Source: Viscum album (Eukaryota > Streptophyta > Magnoliopsida > Santalales > Viscaceae). Taken from it: 64,000 nucleotides of DNA. A program made the translations under genes and the position numbers. How positions within the stretch are numbered: the stretch's first letter is position 1; each line of letters starts with the position of its first letter. Below, in pieces: positions 28,861 through 40,841 of this stretch. The notes below the pieces were generated by a model that was not told where the DNA came from, made no database searches, and worked only from the letters and a program-made list of their open reading frames with translations. The stretch lies in the NCBI GenBank assembly GCA_963277665.1, contig OY728166.1:547147219-547211218 (forward strand), read 5' to 3'.

Positions 28861-30441
28861 CAATTATATATATTAACATATTGAATATATATGATATATA
28901 AACGTTTTTTTAAATTATGGAATTAATTAATTCTTATCTATGTAATCTTATGAAAAATAACAAGTCAAAATACATACGATAAATGAAACTATTTTACCCA
29001 AAACGCTACTTTAACATGGAATTGAAAAATAAGCAGGAAAGATAAAGTAAAAGGGAATCGTATAAAATATGATAAATATTATTACGGTTATGTTTCAAGT
29101 TAATAATATGTTTAAACCAACTATACATGAGTTTCATACACATACGGAAAAAATTGGACCTAAGGTAAAGGATAATTATTCCAATATAGATCTTAACCGA
29201 GATTGTTTATTTGAAAATATTTATTGGGGTTTTGTTTATCATCCATGTCCACTTTTTATAAAACTGTTTTCATATAATGTTTACTATTATTCCATGTATG
29301 TTTAATGTGATCTTATGCATTTTTTACTATTATCCAAAGGTATGGAAGGAATCGTTCTCTTATTTACCAAACGGGGTACTTTTTGACATTTCCAGAAAAA
29401 GTACGAGGAGAATGTTTATTTTATATTATATAGTGTGAATGGGTTTTTACAATTTCATATCTCTTTATTTAATTATAGCTTCCTCTACAATATTTCATGA
29501 TTATTTTCAACAAAATTCATTTCTTTTAAATTTCACGTCATTTTGAAAAAAGAAAATGATCGGAAAGAGGAAAGGATATTTTCCTCAAAAATTCATTTCA
29601 AGTGTTTTATGAAAACTATTTTCCTTCTATGTTGACATTATTTAATATTGTTATGTTTCAAGTATAATTTTACATTTATTTACATGGTTTTATATGGATT
29701 ATGTTATGATGGGATGATATTTAAGAAACCCATTTTGTTCATTGGGTTATGATGAATGATTTATGTTTATTTAGTGGCACATGAAAGAATGTTTTTATTA
29801 TGAGATTGGTGTCAAATATATCTCACTTAAATTCATTATGTAATTATTTATATCTAAGGAGATATACATGTATGTAATGGAATGTAAATATGGTTCAATA
29901 TTATAGGGCTAGAATGGCATGTTATCCCGGTTCAGTATTGGATATTGTCCACTATGATGGTCTTGCAGCAATTCCTTGGCTACTATGGAAATCATATCAT
30001 TTGCATAATGGTTTTAAATAATTAAATGTTATATTCCCATGCTATTTTATCATTATTAGTGTTCCTTTATGATCTATGCCTTATTTACTTCCAAAATTTA
30101 TTTCATTACTCATGATTTTGACGTTTTGTGTTCTTGTTTTTCAGTTCAAATGTATATAGGATTTTTTATGTTATCCATGTTTACCCTTACTAAGAATTTG
30201 ATCTCAGCCTCTTTATGTTTTCATTTTCCTAAGATATAAGAAATTGTTTTAGGTAAAAATTAAAATGGGATTATCATTATGGGAGATGATTAAGATCATT
30301 CACCATGATTAGAAGATTATTTTCCATGTTTTCAAATAAATTAAACTAATACGGTCTTTCGGCATCTGATTTTGTTATGTATTTACTATTATATGAAAGT
30401 AATGTATTATCTATGTACATAATGTTTTTGGAATCTATATT

Positions 30442-30458
30442 TGGTAATAGAGTGCAGG
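30442..30458 (+). promoter_or_regulatory. Primer binding site of element 1 (initiator Met tRNA type)
   Basis: TGGTAATAGAGTGCAGG directly after the LTR differs by few bases from TGGTATCAGAGC, the complement of the plant initiator Met tRNA 3' end used by many gypsy elements. It fixes the LTR/body boundary. Confidence 0.7.
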
Positions 30459-30698
30459 TTTAGTCAACCTTTGTAAACTAGTACGTGAAAACATTAGTGA
30501 GATCCCTTTATATATTCCTAAGGTATGTCATGGGATGTCTCTAAGGTTAAGAATATGTATAAGTTAATGTCATAGAATTATAGTAACGATCATATAATTA
30601 AACCAAAGATGTTATATATTTAATGTTATCCCCTTTTATTATGTTGTTTTCCTTGCATGATTTTTGACACTCACACTATTCTTTATTGGATTTAGACA

Positions 30699-31600
30699 AT
30701 GGCTGGAACCCGAAGGAACCGTGTTGATCAATGTAATGGAAAATGCAATGATTTTCCACTTGGACAAACCAATGTTAAGGGAGATGGAGTGAAAAATCAT
30801 ATTGCTATACTTACAAAAGCTATGAATCATTTTAGACTTCCGAATGAGAAAATAATAGAATAATATTCTATTGAGTTCTTAATGAGGCTACGTCCACCTC
30901 CATTCAATGGATCTTCTGATCCACTTATTACGGAACAATAGATCTGAACCATTGAAAAGATATTTTCCATTCATCACTGTTCAAAAAATGAAAGTGTAAT
31001 TCATGTTGTTTACCATTTATAAGGTGAAGCAGACCAATGGTGGAATCTATTTTAGAATACAAGTCCCCAAGATGAAATTAAATCCACAGAATGGGACAAC
31101 ATCAAGAATTTTTTTTTCAATAAATAAATTCATCGTTTTCTTCAAACAATGATGGAAAAGGAGTTACTTGATATTAAGAAAAAGGATGATGAATCTGTTG
31201 GTATATACCGGGAAAATTTTAAATGGCTTGAAATGTATGCATCAGGATTTATCATCCTACCTTAAAGTAATGTTGATCAATTCTTCGGTGGATTAAAACA
31301 ATATCTTTGAAGGGAATTATTTATAAGAGACTTTAGTATCTATGAAGAAATTGTGCGTTGTACTATCAAGGTAGAAATAGAAGTTGTTGTAACATATCTA
31401 TCTCATGGTTTTGACAAGAACGAAAGATTTGGTACAAGGAAAAATCACAAAACAATGGTGAAAAGAAGATGAATGATTCTTTCTTCTCAATGTGTGGAAA
31501 GAAGCATGGTGGAGGTTATATTATAAGGACTAGAAAATGTTTTATGTGTGGAAAAGAAGGTCATCGAGTGCCGAGTGTCTATGTAATTGAAAAAGATTAG
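30699..31600 (+). pseudogene. Element 1 gag with zinc knuckle, decayed
   Basis: The ATG at 30,699 opens with Met-Ala-Gly-Thr-Arg-Arg-Asn, a common gag start in plant gypsy elements. Reading through stops gives the retrotransposon gag domain (PF03732 type): 'PPPFNGSSDPL' near 30,895, 'IEKIF', 'GEADQWW' near 31,024 and 'YRENFKWLEMYA' near 31,207. After a frame change near 31,460 come 'CGKKHGG' and a CCHC knuckle, 'CFMCGKEGH' near 31,538. A one-base slip places its last Cys in another frame. Gag would coat the element RNA in particles. At least eight in-frame stops and the frameshifts make it non-functional. Confidence 0.8.
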
Positions 31601-32418
31601 CTAATGATATGAATAGAGAAAATACTACACAGAACGCACTGCCAACACTTCTATGCTACATGTTCAAGGAAATGTGGAATTATGATAACCAATTCCCTAG
31701 TCCATGGGTTAATGATTCTCAACATCAAAAACCACTTAAGGAAAAGGACAATGGGATGTCACATGCGATCACTATTGGCAATGTTGAATATGACAACGAA
31801 GTGGTGGACTGATTAAGTGTTTGTGTAACAAGATTCCAAAATTTTGTTGTGGAATGTCACTTATAGAAACTTGGAATATTGGAATAACTATGTATTGGTT
31901 TATTTTGGTTTTCAATAATGATATGGTACAATTAACTATGAACATTGATTGAAATATTTTTAGAAAGAAGATAATAAGTGCATAATTAAGGGATAAAGAG
32001 AAATTAATATGTTTGTTTGTATTAATGAGCTCATGACTGATATTAGGACCAAGTGACATCATGGTTTGAGTATATAGATATATTAGGATTTTGGTATATA
32101 GAAATAATTAACCTTTGACAGCATTCATGTTTTCACAATGGATCTATGGTATTTCGTGTTTCAAGAGAATTCATGATTAATGTATTCAGATCTTTGGAAT
32201 GTGACCAACAAGATATATCATATGATATATGGGGGATAAATGATTGTATTCACATTCATGGTAGATTACCTCTCTAGTAATCTTTTACATTATACTATTT
32301 CATTTAGATAGAAGTATTTTAGATATGCCTACATACTAGAATGGATTAAGTTAGAAATCAGATAGTATTTTTTAAGGATATAACTTTTCTATATTATTTC
32401 TAAATTGAAATAATTGTA

Positions 32419-32426
32419 TAGTTTTA
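32419..32426. repeat. Left target duplication of the SINE-like insertion (TAGTTTTA)
   Basis: Eight bases identical to 32,563-32,570 on the other side of the insertion. Confidence 0.7.
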
Positions 32427-32562
32427 GAAAAAAGGACAACCCATAGGATGGGAGACAATCCGTCGCGTTGGGCAGGGATGTGGGAATCTAACCCACAACC
32501 GAAGTACGACATGCCTTTATCGCCTACCACTGGCCTTCAGGAAGTCTCTGGTCAGTAGAAAT
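32427..32562 (-). mobile_element. SINE-like tRNA-derived insertion, 136 bp, minus strand
   Basis: On the minus strand the segment carries an A-box-like GGCCAGTGGTAGGC and, about 30 bases later, a B-box-like GGTTAGATTCC within 'gtgggttagattcccac'. This is the spacing of an internal RNA polymerase III promoter from a tRNA. It ends in a T6 run (A-run on the plus strand at 32,428-32,433), a possible Pol III stop. The block is flanked on both sides by the direct repeat TAGTTTTA. Short length, tRNA head, T-rich end and target duplication together define a SINE. I cannot name the family. Confidence 0.7.
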
Positions 32563-32570
32563 TAGTTTTA
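32563..32570. repeat. Right target duplication of the SINE-like insertion (TAGTTTTA)
   Basis: An identical 8-bp copy of 32,419-32,426. A perfect match implies the SINE is younger than its decayed host element. Confidence 0.7.
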
Positions 32571-33210
32571 TTCTATAATGTGGTATGATATATGAATTTC
32601 GGATCCATTTATGATTAAAATCACCATATATGGAATTGTGTATTTATAATAACTTTTCTTAACCTTTTGTTTAAGATAGATGGAATGACCCATCATTCTA
32701 CCAGATGATCTGCTAACACTTCACAAATGAAAAATTAAACTTTATTTCATTAATATATGAAGTGTAAATGGTTCAAGGAACGACCAACGGTGAGATTGTA
32801 CCAATATCAAGTTAGTATTTCTTCTAATTCAAAATTTTCAAATTTATGGAAAGGATCTTGAAAACCAAAAATGTTGTACTAGTACCATCATATTTGATGA
32901 ATTAGATGGTACCTTAGATCATCACAAATTTATGGCATTGGGAATATTGTCTTTTTCATAGCCATGTTCTCTACCACTATCCATCATAACATTGTGGTTA
33001 GATTTCTCTTCCATATCATTGTTTTCAGTTATGTTCTCATATGTGGAAACCCAGTGATGAGTTAATTTGGGTAACCGTTAGGTTTCATAAATAACTTTTT
33101 AAAATTAAGTTTTAGTATTCCTTTTTAAGATGTGGGTTTCTATGAATGAAACTTTCAACTAGTAAATGATTTATAACCCTGACGATTTTCAAGAGAGAAA
33201 TTAAATTTTA

Positions 33211-33221
33211 TGGGGGTAGAA
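33211..33221 (+). promoter_or_regulatory. Polypurine tract of element 1
   Basis: TGGGGGTAGAA stands directly before the TG of the 3' LTR, where the plus-strand primer for reverse transcription is expected. Confidence 0.75.
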
Positions 33222-35437
33222 TGTAACAACCTGAGATTTTATGAGAAATATTCTTTTTAATTTCATTGATGTCTTGTATTATAAGCTACACCAAGATTAT
33301 ATTGTGCTATACCAAACGTTGTCTTAGCTTTTACTATATGCAAAAAATATTCTTGGCTTCTATTGCACGCAAGAGAAACCTTCCTCAATAGCTTGTGTTG
33401 TACGCAATCACAAGTTTCACTAAACAATAATATATTGTTATAATATTGTTATGAAATAGCCGTTATAAATATTATTAACCACATTTTGAATTTTATAACA
33501 TTATAATTCATCTTACACAATTACTAAAACATGTTATGAGAAAAAAATCAAATTTTTATATAACGGAACTATTTTTTAGAAAAATGCTGTTTTTCTGCCT
33601 TTTGATGGCGCACCCATTTTAAATCTAATTTTTGACACAATTATAAGTTTAATTTTAGAAAATAAAATAGTTCATTTAAATTATTATATAAAAAATTTCT
33701 TTGGATAATTTTTGAATATTTTTATGTTAACATTCTTATTTTGATTAATAGAATAAAAACATTAAAATTTAATTAAAAAGAAATTGTTCATCAAGATAAT
33801 TTATATAGATAAGTTATAATATTTAATGGTTTTAATGTATAAATAGGTTTTATTTTTACCATTTAATATTATGTATGTCATTATCATTAATTATAAATTG
33901 AATTATTATGAAAGAATAATTAAATATTTTGCAATGTTTTAAATTTTAGAACCCATTTTCTCAATAGCGGGATTAATTTTAAATTAAATACTAAAACTTC
34001 TGTATTCTGAGTTTGGAATAATGGATTCTATATTTGGAATCAGTAGGTCCAAATTATGTTAATATGCTATTTTTTATTTTTAGGCATAATGAATAGTAAC
34101 TACGGTATATTTTATTTACTATAGTTAAAGGTAAATCAGGTAATTAATGGTAAAAATAATATTCCAAAATTACACTAACCCTTGTATTAATATAATTGGA
34201 TGATTATATTTCATCTTAAAATATACAAGGGTAGAAATTTTGTCTTTTAGAACCCATATGGAGGTGATTAAGACCTTTTATTTATTTTAATTAAAAAATG
34301 TGAAATATGTCTCACTCAAACATTAATTATTAAAGTATTTCTAATATAAGTTTTCATAGATTATAAATTCAATTATAACCACTCATTTTAAAGATAAATT
34401 TTTTTCAAAATCATGGTAATTTATTTGTGATTTTTAATAAATATATTATTACCTTAATATCTTATACATTATTGATGTAGAAATTATTTATTTAGTGAAA
34501 AATAAATAATATTGTTTTTATTAAAATAATAATACCGATCAAAAAGACCATAAACAATACAAAAAATTATTCGTCGAGTATATCTATACCCTAGTCATTT
34601 GAGGGTCGACTTGTGGACCGTTTTGAGCCTTATTAAATAGATTATGACATTTATATTATATTATTATAAATGATATCAAAGTTGTCACCTTCATACTTTA
34701 ATAAAGACAAAATTTTTAAAATTGGTTGTTTAAAAAGATAAATTTGAGTAAAAGTATTCTAATTAAAGCTATAATATTTATCTTAATCATAATATTTTAT
34801 TTTATTCACAAAAAATCAGTATATAAAATTTTCATACAATAATGTTGTAGTGAATATTTTATTAAGAGAAGTATCAAATAAATGGGTTAAAAATATTAAA
34901 GTAAATATTATATGGACGAATTAGTGTGCTCCAAAAATTTTCTAGATTAATATTAGATGTTAGGAATCTATCAAATATTTTGGTTAGAACATATATATTT
35001 TTTTGGATTTTATTTAAATTCAAAAAAATTAATAGTTTCAAAATTGAACCTATAGATATTTTATTAAAATAACATATTATTAAATTGTTTAAAAATCACA
35101 AAAATATTTAAAAAATTTAAATTAAAAATTTTATGGTCGAAAATGTCATAAAGAATCAAATTATAGAAAATTCACAACACATAAGTAAGTATTTATAACA
35201 ATTTAAAATTTAGAAAATTATTAACACAAATAAGATTAAATAAATTAAATAAGAATAAATCAAATTGATAGGGTTTAAAATAATTTCCCAAAATTTATAA
35301 ATATTATTGGATTATAAGTTCACAACCCTATATCTTCTTAGATTATAATTCGAGTCATTTTTTATGTTTTTATGTGGGGTTGGAGTTTATTATAAATTAA
35401 TATTTTTGAGGCTTCCAAAAGTGCTCATCTCCTCTCT

Positions 35438-35443
35438 TATAAA
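35438..35443 (+). promoter_or_regulatory. TATA-like box in the 3' LTR of element 1
   Basis: TATAAA followed by GGGG inside a CT-rich patch (35,425-35,475), the most promoter-like spot in the LTR. The 5' copy reads CATAGAAA at the matching place (about 28,064), so it is mutated there. The role is inferred. Confidence 0.4.
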
Positions 35444-35689
35444 GGGGAACCTCTTTCTACTTCTATTCGCTCCATTTTTAGCCTTCCAGATCGGCCAACA
35501 CCTTCCATTTCTTCTTCTCAACCTCTATATTTATATTATAGTGGTCCTGGTCCTCTCAAAATGACAACTCTAGTGCCCTAAGATGATGTTTAAAAGAGTC
35601 ATGTCGATGAAGAGGTAATCTCTTCTACCGATTATTTCAAGTTTCATTCTTCTTATACTTCCTCTTATTTACTCATTTCATTATAACAT

Positions 35690-36230
35690 AATAAAATTAG
35701 TATTAATAATATACTAATCTGTTATTATAAACAATATACAACCATATTTCACCTTATATCCATCCTATGAAAAATCAAATCACTAGGCGTGCGTACGTAC
35801 GAATTACCATATGCACACCATGGTGTAATCTTTTTTTCATCACCATCATACTTGGGTGCGTATAATAATGGATGAAATAACTATATATGATTACTGTAAA
35901 ATGATATTTATTCTGAAATATCCAACACCAAACACTACAATACAATTTCACAAACATGGGAATGATATCGTCACTCGTGCATAAGTACGGCTTACCGTCT
36001 CCACGACACGATGAAATTCAATCCCCATGTTAAACATTAAATAATGATTATAACGTATATATAATTAATAGTAATGAGATATAAGAAAAAATAATGATAT
36101 TGTATATATATATATATTTCATTTACTAACATTCAATTTAATATGGAATTTAAAATAGCGTGCATGCGTACGTACGTCCTCTTGTTTCCATGAACGAGGT
36201 ATTTCATTCTATTTTTTCATAGAGTATATA
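35690..36230 (+). repeat. Three about-190-bp sub-repeats in the 3' LTR of element 1
   Basis: Cores at about 35,787, 35,975 and 36,158 match those of the 5' LTR. The third holds a 20-base perfectly alternating purine-pyrimidine run at 36,158-36,177 made of GCGTGCATGC and GTACGTACGT. Such runs are prone to Z-form DNA, and CATGCA words resemble plant RY elements. Any function is inference. Confidence 0.75.
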
Positions 36231-37598
36231 TATTAATATATTTAATATATATAATATAAAAACCATGTTTTAAATTATGGAATTAATTAATCATGATTTA
36301 AGTAATCATATGAAAAATTACAAGTCAAAACATATAAGATAAATGAAACGATTTTACACAAAACGCTGCTTTTACATGAAATTGACAAATGAACGAGAAA
36401 TAAAAAGTCATAGGGAATAATATATGATAACATAAATATTATTATGGTGCTTTTTTAAGTTAATAAAATGTTAAAACCCACTATACAGGAGTTTCAGACA
36501 CATATGGAAGAAATTGGACCTATAGTAAGGGATAATTATTCAAATCTCGTTCTTATATGAGATTTTTTATTTGTAAGTATTTACAGGGTTTATGTTTATC
36601 ATCCATGTCCAAGTTTTCATAAAATGTTTTCATAAAATGTTTAATATTATTTAATTTATGTTTATTGTCATTTTTACCCTTTTTTTTCTTTTACCACAAA
36701 GTATGGAAGGAATCTTTCTTTAGTTTACTATACAAGGTACTTTTTGACTTTTCCGGCAAAAGAACAAGGAGAATGTCTATTTTAACTTATAAGGGGTGAA
36801 TGGATTTTTACGATTTCATAAAAGCATATTTACATATATAATCCTCTACACGATTTTCGGATTATTTTCAAAAAAATTATATTTTTTTTAATTGTATGTT
36901 ATGTTGAGAAAAGAAAATGATTTGAAAGAAGAAAGGATATTTTCATCAAAAATTCATTTCAACTGTTTTATCAAAAATATTTTACATCTATGATGAAATT
37001 ATTTAATATGGTTTTTTTCAAGTATAATTTCTCATTTATTTACATGGTTTTATATGGATTATGTTATGATGAGATGATGTTTATGAAACCCATTTTATTC
37101 ATTAGGTTATGATGTATGATTTATGTTTATTTTGCGGCACATGAAAGAATGAATCCATTATGACATAGGTGAGACATATATCTCTCTATAATGTATTGGG
37201 TAAAGTTATATATCTCATGATATATACATGGCTTGAATGGAAAGTAAATATGGTTCTGTATTACAGGGCTGGAACGGTAAGTAAACCTGGTTTAATAATG
37301 GACTTTGTCCACTACGATGGTCTTGGAATTAATTCCTTGGCTACTATGGTAAGCATTTGAGCTCACCCTTTTTATGTTTTTATTCCCCCAGGATATAAAC
37401 AAAAGGTTTGAGGAAAGAAAAAAAGGTGGTGAACTTTATGGGAGATTTTGAGTATCTTTCACCATGATTAGAAGATTATGTTCTGAGTATCTAAAGACAC
37501 TAAAATAATACAGTATTTGGGCGTCTGTTTTTCTTATTTATTTAGTATTCTGTGAATGAAATGTAATGTGTATGTACCTAAATATTTGAGTCTCTACA

Positions 37599-37603
37599 GT
37601 TTA
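37599..37603. repeat. Right target-site duplication of element 1 (gttta)
   Basis: Five bases after the terminal CA of the 3' LTR, matching the left flank tttta at four of five positions. Confidence 0.55.
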
Positions 37604-39898
37604 TCTTTTATTTCATTTTGAGTTAATTAATTCTATATTAATATTTTTAATCTAATGATATTGTTAAACATATAATTTTAATTTGATTTTTAAGCATGTC
37701 ACCAATGATCATTTTAAATAATTTAATTATTTTTTGGAATAATATTTGATTATGATAAATAGAATATATTTGGATAATATTTATTCAATAATTGATAAAT
37801 TTTATTTTTGATGAATAATTTATTTTATTCTTTGTTTACAGTGATTCAATATAAATGATTATCATATAATTGAGATTATGTTTTCTATGTATAAAGTTAC
37901 TGGTATACAACATTATGGGTGACTAAGGTTGATTAGAGAAAAATAAAAAATGAAAATTCTATGACTATGCTGTCAAATAATTTTGAAATTTGGGTTTCAA
38001 ACATGTTCTGAAATATTTTGATTAATTTTATGGAATATTATTTTTTGAATGATCTATGTATAATTTTGGTTGTTGTTTTTTATCTTTTATTAATTAATGA
38101 TGAATGTATTCCTATAAATGTTTATTAATTTGTTAAATTATAATAAATTCTGGTATCCAATTAGGCTGTGTATAATATAAAATTATATGTGGTGTATCTT
38201 GTTTTTATTTAGGGGATTTTAATATAAGTGAGATGTTTATTTCAGTGATTCATTTATGAATAATTCATCTAGAATACTCATCGTTATGAGAAAAAGATGA
38301 AATGTTGTGGAAACTAAAAAAAGGATGAAATTATACATATCATATATGTATATATCCTTTTCTTATTATTATATATAACATAGTAATTCCTCAACTTTTG
38401 GATAGGGATCATTAAAAAATTATCCAATCACATTTTTCTCTAATATAAAAATGGTGTTTTTACACCTCATTGGTTTAGGTTTTTTGTATCACTGAGTATT
38501 ACAAAAAAAATCAATTTCATGTGATAAATTTTCACTTTTGCAAATTTAAATTATTTAAGAATTATTTTAACCCTTCCATGTCCTTATTTTTAATTTTTAG
38601 TAATACATTCGTATTCTGAAACCTCGTAATGTGTATTAAAGATGACCATCATATTTCCATCTCCATATTTTCAATAGGATGGATTATTAACCATTTAGAA
38701 TGTGGGTTTTAACAAAAATTTCTTAAAATATAAATACATTTATTATAAATATCATGTTTATATTTTGATGAAATAATTTATAAAAGTCCAATAGAATTCA
38801 ATATAACATTTTTATTTAAATAACAATATGCTCAATAGTGTATAAAACACACACCACTATGCTAGAAAACCATAAAATGATAATATTTGAATGTAATAGT
38901 TATAAAATATTTATTAAATTATAAGTTATTAATAGAATTAACTGCATTATTAAAATATATATGAACAAATTATCAAACTCACATTTATTGATTAATAGAT
39001 TGTAAATATGTACTATATTTTTATGTAATGACATTTTGTGCATCAAAAATATAATTTCTAAAAAAATGGACCCATTTTTTTGTGAGAAAAAATGGAATTT
39101 AATTTCCATAGTTTTTTATAGTTTTTTTATCTAATAGTGGTAATATTTTTTAAATCCTCATATAAAATGTAAATTAATGTGAAATTTTGGGATTTTTTTT
39201 AAATGATGAATTTTACAGTGAATAATCAGAAAAATTTATTTCAATGGAAATATTTTTTTTTATTGAAAGGGAAAATTATTATTTAAATTTGATATTTAAT
39301 TATAACTGGTATTATATTATTATATATAATATAATTAATTTCATTATCATTAACATTATACATAATTTTTTATATGTTTATTTGTTCTCATGACAAATAA
39401 TTCTTCTAAAAAATTAATTTTGTTCTATTTTTTGAAATTACATTAAAATCGGTTTATTTAAAATATGATAAATTTTTATTTAAAAACAATCCACATTTTT
39501 TAAATCAATAGGTCAATATTTTGTGAAAATGTCACTTTTTTGTTTAGTCCTTATGAATTGTAATCGTAGTAAATAAGTTTTACATATGTAAGGGTAAATC
39601 ATGTAAATAATGTTAAAAATAATATAAGAAGAAATATATTCTAACAGAAAATAGTAATTTAATAGAATTAAATATTATTATTTGACAATCCACATATGTG
39701 ATATAAATTTATGTTAATTTCGTTCCATTTTCTATTGTAGTTTTTTTTAGAAATGTGCGGACTTGAACTCGTCACCCAGTTCATGCCCCAAAACATTTAT
39801 TAAAAAGAAAATGAAAGAATACTAGTGTGAGTTGTATAGAGCTTACACCAACAAGAGATTGGGGGGATGATGATTCTAAGACAAGAACAACAAATTCC
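37604..39898. other. AT-rich spacer between elements 1 and 2
   Basis: AT-rich DNA with no open frame above 70 codons and no gene. It holds a diverged relative of the element 1 LTR (listed separately) and a tRNA-like B-box word near 39,760 that I did not accept as a gene. Confidence 0.45.
39490..39640 (+). repeat. Diverged fragment related to the element 1 LTR
   Basis: An ordered match to both LTRs of element 1 (about 26,665-26,810 and 34,040-34,170): a 'tttttgtttag' segment, 'ttatgaattgtaa' and 'gtaaataagttttac', then 'gggtaaatca' and 'taaaaataatat'. The orientation is the same. It marks an older member of the family or a solo fragment. Confidence 0.6.
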
Positions 39899-39903
39899 TA
39901 TGT
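39899..39903. repeat. Left target-site duplication of element 2 (TATGT)
   Basis: Identical to the five bases after the 3' LTR. Confidence 0.85.
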
Positions 39904-40781
39904 TGTAAAGACCAGTAAATTCGAAGGGAAATTTGTTTCTTAATTTTCTTTTGGATTTTACTAGTAGGCAGTTTCTGACGACACCTGATTCCGAGGCCTG
40001 GTGTGCTCGGAATCAATTTCCAAATTTAGCTCAGGTACATTTAGTGAACGAACGATAAAGTTTTCTTAACTTTTGAACTGGTGCTCGGAATCAAAATCTG
40101 AGGGCACCGATGGAATCGCAGCCCCAGTAATTTCATAGGAACACCTTTTCTGTAGTTGTGTTTTATCGGTTGAGGTTATTAAATAAATAGGTTAACTAAA
40201 GAATGAAATAAAAATTTGTTCCACAATTATTATTTTCTATTCTATATAGTTTATAACCTATGCCTGGAGGTTGGAGTGGGACCCACTACATCCAAAATTC
40301 ACTAGGTAGGATATTAGTGAATTGGGACCCACACGAGCCCCACCCCTTCAAAAACCTTAAAACCACCCTCGTGCATTTCATTGTGTAACACACCCGCACC
40401 CCCATTTAATGTCAGGTCAACTCCCCCAATTTAATGGACTGTTAAATGATCTTCAATTAATTTATTTAATTGAATGGTATCTTTTTAAATTTCAAATTTA
40501 ATGTTGGAATGAGTGTGTGTTAATAAAATAAGACAATGTCTTATTTTATTGGGTGTTGATTCGTTGAGCGGAAACAAGGAGAGGACTCTTGTGCTGTGAA
40601 GAACATCTTCTTCCCCATCGAAGAACACTAAGAACCCCGAGTCTACGATGGAGACCTCCATCACTGCAAGGGAATCTTCGTGTCGCCTCCTCTCCTCTCC
40701 GCAGTCGGTAAGAGACGTCTTATTCGGAGAATGACTATGCACCGCATCCTTCTTCGGGCGAACACCGACGACGTATACGGT

Positions 40782-40841
40782 GCTGTCTTTCGTGACGCCA
40801 TCTTCCGCGACGCCGTCTTCCATGACGCCGTCTTCCATGAC
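40782..40841 (+). repeat. 15-bp tandem repeat in the 5' LTR of element 2
   Basis: Four 15-bp units of the form GCCGTCTTCCATGAC at 40,782, 40,797, 40,812 and 40,827. One frame reads as Val-Phe-His-Asp-Ala. The counterpart in the 3' LTR is at 49,103-49,162. Confidence 0.8.

Larger units (their letters stand above)
25858..30441 (+). repeat. 5' LTR of element 1 (about 4.58 kb)
   Basis: Starts TGTAACAC and ends just before the primer binding site. The terminal CA seen in the 3' copy is mutated here. Collinear matches to the 3' LTR run throughout: the 'gatgtcttgtgttgta' segment near the start, a 'tttggaatcagta' segment near 26,670, a CT-rich patch at 28,055-28,100 and the palindrome-bearing sub-repeats at 28,300-28,860. 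A stretch near 29,995-30,185 is missing from the 3' copy. The DNA is strongly AT-rich with no coding content. Confidence 0.85.
31601..33221 (+). pseudogene. Body of element 1 after gag: only the pol 3' end recognised
   Basis: About 1.6 kb in which I could not find the protease DTG, reverse transcriptase YxDD or integrase motifs. The last bases before the polypurine tract (about 33,185-33,215) can be read as an 'F-x-x-E-I' type ending like the final codons of chromovirus pol. That suggests pol was once present and then deleted or decayed. An open frame of 67 codons at 31,609-31,812 directly follows the knuckle and may be the gag-pol junction. A SINE-like insertion splits the region. Confidence 0.45.
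25858..37598 (+). mobile_element. Element 1: Ty3/gypsy element with giant LTRs and a reduced body (LARD/TR-GAG-like)
   Basis: Two direct copies of a long sequence (25,858-30,441 and 33,222-37,598) flank a body of about 2.8 kb. The 5' copy starts TGTAACA and is followed by a Met-type primer binding site. The 3' copy is preceded by a polypurine tract and ends in CA. The flanks tttta and gttta form a one-mismatch 5-bp target duplication. The body keeps gag and the last codons of pol but shows no protease, reverse transcriptase or integrase. LTRs longer than the body, with gag alone, recall the LARD and TR-GAG classes of non-autonomous plant elements. An internal deletion of an autonomous element is the alternative. 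LTR copies differ by many substitutions and at least one indel of about 190 bp, so the insertion is old. Confidence 0.85.
33222..37598 (+). repeat. 3' LTR of element 1 (about 4.38 kb)
   Basis: Starts TGTAACAACC after the polypurine tract and ends TCTACA before the target duplication. It is collinear with the 5' LTR but shorter by about 200 bp, mainly from a deletion near 37,350. It keeps the sub-repeats (35,690-36,230) and the CT-rich patch with a TATA-like box. Many substitutions separate the two copies. Confidence 0.85.

Noticed and set aside
39755..39800. tRNA-like B-box word on the minus strand (gagttcaagtccg)
   Set aside because: It resembles the T-arm of a tRNA, but I could not find an A-box at proper distance, a cloverleaf or flanking direct repeats.
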